Below are positions 53,789-62,400 of a stretch of DNA of 64,000 bases, in pieces. This stretch comes from Rhodopseudomonas sp. BR0M22 (GTDB lineage: Bacteria > Pseudomonadota > Alphaproteobacteria > Rhizobiales > Xanthobacteraceae), in the NCBI RefSeq assembly GCF_010907035.1, contig NZ_QUMK01000002.1, forward strand, positions 1 through 64,000, written 5' to 3'. Each line of letters opens with the position of its first letter. Positions within the stretch are counted from its first letter, which is position 1. The position numbers were made by a program, and so were the translations under genes. The notes under the pieces are model-generated. The model worked only from the letters and a program-made list of their open reading frames with translations, was not told where the DNA came from and made no database searches.

Positions 53789-54664
53789 ATGGAAACGCGT
53801 GCGAATTACTTCCTGATCGGCACGTTCACCCTCGCGGTGATCGCCGCGGCGTTCGGGTTCGTGGTGTGGTTTCAGAGCCAGCACACCACCAAGGCGCGCA
53901 GCCCGCTGCGGATAATCTTCGAGGGCGCGGCCTCGGGCCTGCGCAACGGCGGCAGCGTCAACTTCAACGGCGTCCGGGTCGGCGAAGTGGTGTCGGTCAA
54001 GCTCGACAATCCGCGCCGCGTGGTGGCGCTGGCAATGGTCGAGAACACCGCACCGATCCGCAAGGACACCCAGGTCGGCCTCGAATTCCAGGGTCTGACC
54101 GGCGTCGCCGCGATCTCGCTGAAGGGCGGCTCGGAAACCGCGCCGCCGGTGCCGCTCGACGACGACGGCACCCCGGTGCTGACCGCCGATCCCGAACTGC
54201 TGCAGGACATTTCCGAGTCGATCAAGGCGACGCTGCGCAACGTCAACCGCCTGGTCGCCGACAATCAGGAGTCGGTGAAGACCTCGCTGGAGAATCTGCA
54301 GACCTTCACCTCGGGCCTGGCGCGCAGCTCCGACAAGATCGACAGCATCGTGTCCCGCGTCGACAGCGTGATCGCCAAGACCGACAGCGTGATGCAGGGT
54401 ATCGACGCGCTGGCCGGCGGCAAGGACGGCGGCGAACTGTTCCAGGCCGTGAAGTCGTTTCGCGAACTCGCCGACAATCTCGACAAGCGTTCCGGCATGC
54501 TGATCCTCGACGGCCGCCGGACGCTCGCCGACATCAGCCGGGCGGTGAACAATTTCGACCGCAACCCGACCCGGGTGCTGTTCGGCCCGAGCAACACCGC
54601 CCAGCAGGCTCCCCCGGACGCCCGTGCCGAACAACCGCGCCCGCCGCGCCGCCGGGCGCAGTAG
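53789..54664 (+). CDS. mlaD: MlaD/MCE-family substrate-binding subunit
   Basis: Product of 291 residues. One N-terminal anchor (ANYFLIGTFTLAVIAAAFGF), then the MCE domain (RIIFEGAASGLRNGGSVNFN, GVRVGEVVSVKLDNPRRVV, GLEFQGLTGVAAISLKGGSE), then a long helical stretch (about 140-250) and a proline/arginine-rich tail. It forms the periplasmic hexameric ring that passes lipids to or from MlaEF. The soluble carrier MlaC and lipoprotein MlaA are not in this window. Confidence 0.93.
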   Translation: METRANYFLIGTFTLAVIAAAFGFVVWFQSQHTTKARSPLRIIFEGAASGLRNGGSVNFNGVRVGEVVSVKLDNPRRVVALAMVENTAPIRKDTQVGLEFQGLTGVAAISLKGGSETAPPVPLDDDGTPVLTADPELLQDISESIKATLRNVNRLVADNQESVKTSLENLQTFTSGLARSSDKIDSIVSRVDSVIAKTDSVMQGIDALAGGKDGGELFQAVKSFRELADNLDKRSGMLILDGRRTLADISRAVNNFDRNPTRVLFGPSNTAQQAPPDARAEQPRPPRRRAQ

Positions 54665-54697
54665 GAGGCGCGGGGCAAGGGTGTCCCGTGATCGGCC

Positions 54698-54841
54698 ATG
54701 AGACACGTCATCCCGAGAGGTTGGCGTCGCGAGCTTCCAAGGGGCATTCGGCTCGTGGGTCTGGTTATCGCCGAGATCGCCATGTGGTGTCCCTCGAAAC
54801 GTGGCTGTTGCGCCGGACTTTTTTTGAATCGTTGTAACTGA
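54698..54841 (+). CDS. Possible 47-residue Cys-containing small protein before the orphan ABC exporter
   Basis: ATG at 54698 opens MRHVIPRGWRRELPRGIRLV, then GLVIAEIAMW and the Cys-bearing end CPSKRGCCAGLFLNRCN. Four cysteines lie in the last 17 residues. It sits between mlaD and an ABC exporter gene. No ribosome-binding site is evident (CGTGATCGGCC before ATG) and no precursor family is recognised. Listed only because short Cys peptides next to exporters are sometimes their cargo. Confidence 0.15.
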   Translation: MRHVIPRGWRRELPRGIRLVGLVIAEIAMWCPSKRGCCAGLFLNRCN

Positions 54842-54920
54842 TCGGCATACGGTGGATATCGCGATCTCGGAGGTCTAAGACAGCGCCCCCGGGAAACAGC
54901 GACGACCGCAAGAGGGCCGC

Positions 54921-56606
54921 ATGCACGATGACGGTTCTGGACCAAGCCCTGCCGTCGAGATCTTGCGCAACCATGTCCGCGCGGATTGGCGGTCTCTGTC
55001 GGTCGTCGTAGTCGTCGTCGTGATCTCCAGCGCCGCCAGCGTGGCGGCGCCGTATCTGTTCTCCCGCGCGATCGATCAACTGCCGAAGGCCGGCGCGTCC
55101 GGCGAGCTGCTTTACACCCTGTTCACGTATGCGGCGCTGATCGGGATCGCATCCGTCTTGAGCAGAGTGGTCCAGTATCTCTCGGTGATCATCTCCGAGA
55201 ACCTCGGATATTTCGTCTCCACCGAGCTGTTCACGCGAATCCTCAGGAAACGCTCGGAGTTCTTCATCGAGCACAATCCGGCCGAGATTCAAAATGCGGT
55301 CGGGCAGGGGCGAGGCGCCCTGACGACCATTGCGAATATCGCCCTGATCGTCTGGCTGCCGAGTGCCACGCAAGTCGGGCTGACGCTGTTCACGCTCGGC
55401 TATCTGCTCGATCTGCAGATCGTCCTCGCGGTCGCGGTCTACGGCGTGATCGTCGTCCTCGCCACATTCGGATCGACACGGCGGTCGCAACAGCTTCTGG
55501 ACGCTGCGATGGCCGCCAGCCAGGACAACGCCAAGTTCGCCGGCAACGCGATGAATGCGATGGAGACCTTGCGCCAGCTCGGCAGCTCGACCTGGATGAG
55601 CCGGCGTTTCGCCGATCGGGCAGGCGCAGTGAGGGACGGATGGCGGGCCTACATGCTGAGGCGAGCAGGAACCTCGGCTCTGCTGGGGCTCGGGCTCGCG
55701 GTTCAGTCCGCGATCAACTTCGCGCTGTTGCTGCCGAGATATCAGGCGGGACTCGTCAGTGTCGGCGACATCGTGCTGTTCAACGCTCTGTTGCTACAGC
55801 TCAACACGCCGTTCGAAATGATCGCCCAGACAATGGACAGCTTTGCCCGGTCGCGCGCGCAGTTGGGACCGTTGACCCGTTTGTGGAACGCTCCCGAGGA
55901 ACGCGACGATCGGTCGTCCGTCCCCTTCAGCATGTCGGGCGGAAGGATCACGTTTGAACAAGTCGGCTATGATTACGGCAACGGCCGCGGCGTTTCAGGA
56001 GTCGGATTCTCCGCCGTCCGCGGCGCCATCACCTTCATCGTCGGCGAGACCGGCGCTGGAAAATCGACCGTGTTCAAGCTCGCCGTGAAGTCTATCGAGC
56101 CTCAGCAAGGTCGCATCACGGTGGATGGCACCGACATTCGGCAGATCGCGCGTGCCGATTGGTTCAAGATGATCGCGGTCGTTCCGCAGGAGGTGATCCT
56201 GCTCAACGAGAGTCTGGCCGACAACATCCTGCTCGGCCGGGAGCGGGACGACGTCCGACTACGCGATGTAGCGATCAAAGCCGCAATTCTGAATCTGATC
56301 GAGTCTCTGCCGGACGGTTTCGACACCACTGTCGGCGAACGCGGCCTCAAACTGTCCGGCGGGGAGCGTCAGAGGATAGCGATCGCGCGTGCATTGTACG
56401 GCGCCCCGGCGATGTTGTTTCTCGACGAGGTCAGCTCCGCCCTCGATGAGGATACCGAGCGCGACATCATGGATCATATCAGAGCCATCGCCTGCGACGT
56501 CACGGTACTGGCGATTACTCACCGCCGATCGTTCCTGAGGCCAATGGACAATGTCGTTGATCTCAGCGCAAGCCGTGCGGCCAGCAGGGCGCACACGAAC
56601 GATTGA
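54921..56606 (+). CDS. ABC exporter half-transporter, ATM1/HMT1-like, cargo unknown
   Basis: Product of 561 residues with six membrane helices in about 25-315 (HMT1/ATM1-like arrangement: LGYFVSTELFTRILRKRSEF, FNALLLQLNTPFEMIAQTMD) and an ATPase from about 340. Walker A GETGAGKST near 375, LSGGERQRIAIARAL near 480, Walker B LFLDEVSSALDEDTE (Val where Ala is usual) and AITHRRSF. No peptidase C39 domain, no adaptor and no outer-membrane partner are present. The start follows AAGAGGG. Cargo cannot be inferred; heavy-metal conjugates, peptides or lipids are all possible. Confidence 0.82.
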   Translation: MHDDGSGPSPAVEILRNHVRADWRSLSVVVVVVVISSAASVAAPYLFSRAIDQLPKAGASGELLYTLFTYAALIGIASVLSRVVQYLSVIISENLGYFVSTELFTRILRKRSEFFIEHNPAEIQNAVGQGRGALTTIANIALIVWLPSATQVGLTLFTLGYLLDLQIVLAVAVYGVIVVLATFGSTRRSQQLLDAAMAASQDNAKFAGNAMNAMETLRQLGSSTWMSRRFADRAGAVRDGWRAYMLRRAGTSALLGLGLAVQSAINFALLLPRYQAGLVSVGDIVLFNALLLQLNTPFEMIAQTMDSFARSRAQLGPLTRLWNAPEERDDRSSVPFSMSGGRITFEQVGYDYGNGRGVSGVGFSAVRGAITFIVGETGAGKSTVFKLAVKSIEPQQGRITVDGTDIRQIARADWFKMIAVVPQEVILLNESLADNILLGRERDDVRLRDVAIKAAILNLIESLPDGFDTTVGERGLKLSGGERQRIAIARALYGAPAMLFLDEVSSALDEDTERDIMDHIRAIACDVTVLAITHRRSFLRPMDNVVDLSASRAASRAHTND

Positions 56607-56677
56607 CGCGGATCGACGTTGTCGCCAGCCTGAAAGGAGCTGTCGGTGAGTACCGTAGCTATCCGGGCATTGACCTG

Positions 56678-58162
56678 CTATCCGACGAACACCGGCGGAT
56701 ATTTGCCAGCCCAGGGCTGAGCCTCTTCCAATTGATACGCAAGCTCCAGCAGCGTCTTTTCGCCGCCGCGTGCTGCGGAAAACTGGCTGCCGATCGGCAG
56801 GCCGGCCTCGTTCCAGAACAGCGGCACCGACATCGCCGGTGTTCCGGCGAAGTTGTGCAAGGCGGTGTAAGAGGCGTAGCTGAGCGCTCTGTCGCGCAAC
56901 GTCGCGTAGGGGACCGTCGGGCTCAGTTCGCCGAGCTTCGGCGGTGCGCGATCGACCACCGGCGTCAGCCAGGCATCATATTTGGCGAAGAACGCATCGA
57001 GATGTCGGACGACCTCGTGCCGATAGGCGAGCGCCTTCGGCACGGCATCCTTCGGCAGCTTTTCGAATACGGCGGCGTTGCCGATCGTCCAAGGCTCCAG
57101 CACAGAGGAGGGATCAAGCCCGCGCTTCTTGGCGAGTTTGACGAGGGCGGCTGCGTCTGTCGCGAACAGGGCGATATAGGCATCGATGATCTGGTGATCG
57201 CCGGCCAACGGGTGTTTGGCCGGTATGACCTCGTGGCCTAGATCGGCACAGAGCTTCGCGGTCTGCTCGATCGCCGCTTTGACGTCGGCCGCGGGGGATG
57301 CTCCGAGGGCGTTATCGAGCGTCAGTGCGATCTTCAGCTTCCTGTTGCCGGGGCCGGAGACGTAACCAATCGGTGCAAAGGTCGCCTTGCGGCCGGTGGA
57401 TTCAGTGATGGACAGCGCCATGGCACTGTCGCGCACGCTGCGCGTCTCCATGTGATCGGCGACCATCACGCCGGAAACGTCGGTATAGCCGAGATCGATC
57501 CGGCCGAAGCTCGGCTTCAGCCCGAACACGCCACAGCACGAGGCCGGAATCCGGATCGATCCACCGATGTCGTTGGCGTGCGCAAACGGCACCATGCCGG
57601 CGGCAACGGCCGCTGCGGCGCCACCCGACGAGCCTCCAGTCGAATGCTCGGTATTCCACGGATTGCGGCAGGGGCCGAGCAAGAGCGACTCCGTCGTTGG
57701 CAGGAAGCCATATTCCGGCGTGTTGCTCTTGCCGACGAAGATGATGCCGGCGCCGTCGTAAGCAGCCAGCAGCGGTTCAGTCTTGGTCGAGATGTTGTCA
57801 GCAAACAGCCGCGACCCGAAGGTGGTGCGAACGCCCTTGTAGTCGTTGACGTCCTTGGCCAGGCTCGGAACGCCGGCAAAGGGGCTGTTGGGGAGCGGCT
57901 TGCGGGCGGCCTTCCGCGCCCGGTCGAACATCGCGGTCACCATCGCGTTGAGCTTCGGATTGACTTGATCGATGCGCTGGATCGCGGCGTCGACGAGTTC
58001 TAATGCGGTCACTTCGCGTTTGCGGACCAGTTCGGCCTGGGCCAGAGCGTCGAGCCGAGCAAGATCCGGTGCACCGGATGCCTTGGTGGCGAAACTGGGA
58101 ATTGCGGAGGCGGCCACGCAGGCGGTGGTCGATTTCAGGATGAAGCGACGGGTGCAGGACAT
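56678..58162 (-). CDS. Amidase-signature hydrolase, probably Tat-exported
   Basis: Amidase-signature enzyme of 494 residues. The N-terminus [20 protein letters not shown] has a twin-arginine-like motif (TRRFILK) and a hydrophobic stretch, suggesting Tat export. The Ser-cisSer-Lys triad is present: SLAKDVND (Lys), [16 protein letters not shown] (cis-Ser) and [20 protein letters not shown] (nucleophile Ser). It hydrolyses an amide of unknown identity. ATG at 58162 with AGAGG upstream was taken; TTG at 58186 would hide the Tat motif behind eight residues. Confidence 0.88.
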   Translation of the reverse strand: MSCTRRFILKSTTACVAASAIPSFATKASGAPDLARLDALAQAELVRKREVTALELVDAAIQRIDQVNPKLNAMVTAMFDRARKAARKPLPNSPFAGVPSLAKDVNDYKGVRTTFGSRLFADNISTKTEPLLAAYDGAGIIFVGKSNTPEYGFLPTTESLLLGPCRNPWNTEHSTGGSSGGAAAAVAAGMVPFAHANDIGGSIRIPASCCGVFGLKPSFGRIDLGYTDVSGVMVADHMETRSVRDSAMALSITESTGRKATFAPIGYVSGPGNRKLKIALTLDNALGASPAADVKAAIEQTAKLCADLGHEVIPAKHPLAGDHQIIDAYIALFATDAAALVKLAKKRGLDPSSVLEPWTIGNAAVFEKLPKDAVPKALAYRHEVVRHLDAFFAKYDAWLTPVVDRAPPKLGELSPTVPYATLRDRALSYASYTALHNFAGTPAMSVPLFWNEAGLPIGSQFSAARGGEKTLLELAYQLEEAQPWAGKYPPVFVG

Positions 58163-58526
58163 CGGTGGCCTCTGAGAAATCAACAACAGAACGCCAGATC
58201 GGACGAATGCGTCGCTCTCGAACGACGGGCGGAAACGCTGCGCGTCGCTCCTTCACCTTACAACCGACGACGGATAGGCCCGAGGTGAGTCTGTCGATTA
58301 TTGCCGTAACAAACTAATCAATTGTCGCGTGATAATCGATCCTCGGAATCTAACGCTATCAGCTTTCAGAAAGATAAAATCGCAGTGATGGTTGCCGCCG
58401 GGTGAGTACGTGCCGAAGTGATGGAAATGCGGTATTCAGGTGATGTGTATCGCGCTCGCTCCGGGTATCAAGATCGGTCGATACAAACAGATGCACGCGC
58501 CGCTCCGCGAATCTCGCGCCGGATGG
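58163..58526. other. AT-richer gap before the amidase gene
   Basis: These 364 bases hold no recognised gene. The stretch 58290-58390 is notably AT-rich against the surroundings (for example GTAACAAACTAATCAATTG) and probably carries the promoter of the amidase gene on the minus strand. A convincing -35/-10 pair was not found. Confidence 0.4.
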
Positions 58527-59330
58527 TCAGGTCGCAGGACTTGCGGTTCGTCGGGCGTCCGGTCTCGCGGAGCGCTTTCGCGGAGGCGTCGTTTTGGCAG
58601 GAGGCGCACCGGTCGGTTTCAGGCGGATCCGCATCGAGTGGCCGCTCTGATCCTCCAGCTCGAAGGCGTTGGTCTTGCGCACGAGGTCGCTCAGTTTGCG
58701 GAAGCCGAAGGTTCTCGGATCGAAGTCGGACGCCAGATTGGACAGGTGCTTGCCGACCTCGCCGAGCGATACCCAGCCGTCTTCGCTTGCCATCTGCTTG
58801 ATCACCCGCTCGATGATCGGTGTGGCCGCGCTCGGCGGCTGAAGCGACTTCGCGGCCGATGCGGTCCCTCTGCTGTCGGTCGCTCCGGCGATTAAGTTCT
58901 CGGTGTAGACGAAGCGCCGGCATGCCTGCCGGAAACTCTCCGGGGTTTTCTGTTCACCGAAGCCGAACACATCGACGCCCTGCTCGCGAATCCGGGAGGC
59001 GAGGCGGGTGAAGTCGCTGTCGGACGACACCAGGCAGAAGCCTTCGAACCGGCCGCTGTGAAGCAGGTCCATCGCGTCGATCACCAGCGTGATGTCGGAG
59101 GCGTTCTTGCCGGTGGTGTAGGCGAACTGCTGCTGCGGAATGATGGCGTGTTTCGCCAGAATATCGGCCCAGCCCTTCGAGCGCGGGGTGGAGAAGTCGC
59201 CATAGATCCGGCGAACGCTGGCTTCGCCGATTTTCGCGATTTCCTCGAACAGTCCGTCTGCGATCTTGGCGGATGCGTTGTCCGCATCGATCAGAACGGC
59301 AAGGCGAGGCGAGCGGGGTTCGAAAGGCAT
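58527..59330 (-). CDS. NYN-domain (PIN-like) protein with LOTUS/OST-HTH domain
   Basis: Likely RNA-acting protein of 267 residues. The NYN domain (about 8-150) shows RLAVLIDADNASAKIADGLF, RRIYGDFSTPRSKGW, NASDITLVIDAMDLLHSGRF and FCLVSSDSDFTRLASRIREQ, with the conserved Asp residues of PIN-like nucleases. A LOTUS/OST-HTH winged helix follows at about 170-235 (DGWVSLGEVGKHLSNLASDF, GFRKLSDLVRKTNAFEL). The tail is basic and Pro-rich (PAKTTPPRKRSARPDARR). ATG at 59330 matches the family start; upstream frame is dropped. Targets unknown. Confidence 0.9.
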   Translation of the reverse strand: MPFEPRSPRLAVLIDADNASAKIADGLFEEIAKIGEASVRRIYGDFSTPRSKGWADILAKHAIIPQQQFAYTTGKNASDITLVIDAMDLLHSGRFEGFCLVSSDSDFTRLASRIREQGVDVFGFGEQKTPESFRQACRRFVYTENLIAGATDSRGTASAAKSLQPPSAATPIIERVIKQMASEDGWVSLGEVGKHLSNLASDFDPRTFGFRKLSDLVRKTNAFELEDQSGHSMRIRLKPTGAPPAKTTPPRKRSARPDARRTASPAT

Positions 59331-59415
59331 GGTGCGTCCTCGGCCTGATGCGGATCGGAAACTGGAAAGCGTCTCGGCCTGAGATAGCGATGCAGCCCGG
59401 CTTCCACAACGCCAA

Positions 59416-59448
59416 ACGAAAAAGCGGGAGCCACCGGCCCCCGCTTCG
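59416..59448 (-). terminator. Intrinsic terminator of the giant repeat-protein gene
   Basis: On the minus strand AAGCGGG (59446-59440) pairs with CCCGCTT (59428-59422) and runs into TTTTT (59423-59419). It lies 45 bases after the stop codon at 59494. Confidence 0.85.
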
Positions 59449-59493
59449 GATCGATTACTTGAGCGCGCTGCCCGGACCGGGCAGGGCGCCATC

Positions 59494-62400
59494 TTACCCC
59501 AGTCGTCCGGCCGCGTGCGCCAGCAGCGTGTAGACCAGACCGGTTTCCGACGCGAGGTGGCTGCGCAGCGCCTGCGGGGCGTTGTCGTCGCGGGCCACCT
59601 CGTCGAGCAGACGCTCGAACTCGGCGATGTAGCGGTCGACGGTCTGCTTGAAGCTGCGCTCGCTGCGATATTTGCGGGCGACTTCGTCGAACGCCTTCTG
59701 GCCGGCCGGCGTGTACAGCCGCTTGGTGAAGGACTTCGCCTCGCCGCGCTGATAGCGCTCCCACATTTCCAGCGCGAGGTTGCGATCCATCAGCCGGCCG
59801 ATGTCGAGCGACAGCGATTCCAGCGGATTGCCGCTCATCGCGGTCTGGGCCTGCGGGGCACGGCCGCGGGGCGGCTCGCGCTCGGCCGTCGTGTCGGCGC
59901 GGTTCAGCAGCTCCGACAGCCAGCCGTCACGGCCCTGGTCGGCATTGCTCGGCGCGACCGGCGGCGCTTCGGTCCGGCGCGGTCCGGCCGGCAGGCCGAG
60001 ATCCGGCGGCGGCAGCGTGGCGGCGCTGGAGTCGCGGCCGCGCGGCGCGGGACGGGCGACGACCGCTGCTTCGCTGCGGGCGGCACTGGCGGTGGCGAGT
60101 ACCGGCTCGGCCTCGCGGGTGGTGACGGCGGCGGCGCGGGTCGGCGTCACCACGTCCATGCCGCGGCCGTGGCGGGCGACGATGCGGTTGAGTTCGGCCA
60201 GCGCTTCGATCTGGTCGACGATCACCTTGCGCATCTGCGAGGTGCTCTCGGCAGCCTCCTGCGGGATTTCGAGCACGCCGCGGCGCAGCTCTTCGCGGGT
60301 TGCTTCGAGCTCGTGGTGCATTTCCGAGGCCATCTGCTTGATGCCCTGGACGATCGAGGTGAAGCGATCGGCCGATTGCTTGAACAGCGCGTCGGCTTCC
60401 TGCGTGCCCTGCTGATACACCTGGTGCATCGCCTCGACGGTGAGGCGGCGCTCCTGTTCGGCGGCACTGCGCACCGCTTCGAACTGCTGCGTGATGCTGG
60501 CGGAGCCGGCACCGGCGGTTTCGGCGACGATCCGGGCGACATCGCGGGCGCGCTCTTCGGCGGCGGCCAGCGATTCATCAAGCAGGTTGGTGAACCGGCC
60601 GAGCCGCTGATCGAGGTCGGCGGTGCGCAGATCGATGGTGGTCACCAGCGATTCCAGCGCTTCCCTGCGATCGTTCACCGAACTCGACGCCGCGCGGTTG
60701 CTGTGCTCGAGCAGGTCGGCGGCCTCGGCCAGCGCGCGGCCGTGGGCTTCGAACTGCTCCGACAGCGCGCCGAGATCTTCCAGCGCCTTGGAGGTCTTGC
60801 TGTGGAAGCCGGTGAGCTGGTCTTCCAGCGTCCGGGTCGCGGTGCCGCTGCGGGCGTTGACCTCGTTCATGGTGGTGACGAAGTCGGCGACCCGGGTGAC
60901 CAACGCGCGCTCCAGCGAGTTGAGGTTCTCGTGGGCGCCGGTCAGCACCTCCTGCAGCAGGATGTTGCCTTCGCGTAGCCGCTCGAACAGCGCCACCGTG
61001 TCGGTGCGCAGGATCTTGCTGGTCTCCTGCATCTCGGTGACGGCGGTGATCGAGACCTGGCGCGACTGTTCGATCGCCGACCGCGACGCGAGGTCGAGGT
61101 CCTTGAGCGATTTGTTGATCGCGCTCGTGGCCAGATCGCCGGCGCCGGTGATCGAGCGGGCGACCTCGGTGCCGTTGGTCAGGATCGAGTTCGAGAAGGT
61201 CTTGCCGCGGGTTTCGATGGCGTTCAGCGCATCGGAAGTGACGCGGTCGATCTCGACGGTGAGCTGGCTGGTCTTGCCGGTGAGGGCTTCGACCAGAACG
61301 CCGCGCTTGCCGTCGATGATCTGCGACAGCCGTTCGGCCTGCTGCTGCACGTAGCCGACGATTTCCTCGCTCTTGGCGGTGATCGTCGAGCCGAAGCTGC
61401 CGCTGGCCGCGAACACCGAACGCTCGACGTCGGCCGAGGTCGATTTGATCTTGGCGCTGACCTCGTTCGACATCGCCACCAGGGTCGATTGCGCCGCCGA
61501 GGCGCTGACCTGGATCTGGTCTGTGGTGTTGCTCGTCACGGTCGACAGCGTGTGCTCGATCTCGGCGGAGATCGCCTTGATCTGGCCGGCGACGTCCACC
61601 GAGCTCGCGGTCAGAGTCGACTGCACCTGGCGGGCGCTGTCGAGAATGGTCGAGGCGGTGGCGGCGCCGACGCTGGTCAGCGTCCGTTCGACATCGATCG
61701 CCAGCGACTTGACGTGGTTGGCGGCTGCGTCGGACGCGGCAGTGAGCGTCGTCTGCGCCTCTCGGGCACCAGCCAGAATCGAGTCCGCGGTGCTGCGGCC
61801 GGCAGAGACGAGGGTGCGTTCGACATCGCCTGCCAGCGACTTCACCTGCTCGGCTGCCTCGGTGGAGGTCGTCACCAGGGTGGTCTGCGCCTCACGCGCG
61901 CCGGCCACGATGGTTTCGATGGTGCTCGAACCGGCCGCCGACAGGCGGCGTTCGACGTCGGCCGTCAGCGTCGTCACCTGGTTGGCGGTCTCCGACGACA
62001 CCGTGACCAGCGTGGCGTGAGCCTCGCGCGCCCCGGCGATGATCGCGCTGGCGGTCGAGCTGCCGGCTTCGGTCAGCGTGCGTTCCACCTCGGCGCTGAG
62101 CGCCTTGACCTTTTCGGACGACTCTTGCGAGGCCGAGACCAGAGTCGACTGCGCCGCGCGGGCACCGCCGAGAACGGCTTCGGCAGTCGCATTGCCGGCT
62201 GCGTACAGCGTGCGCTCGATGTCGGTGGACAGGGAGCGGATCTGGCCGGTGACTTCGGACGAAGCGGACACCAGAGTCGCGTGCGCCTCGCGCGCGCTCG
62301 CCAGCACCGAGGCCGAAGTGGTGTCGCCGGCTCCAGTCAGGGTGCGTTCGATGTCGGACGCCAGCGACCGCACATGATTGGCGACGTCGGTCGACGTCGT

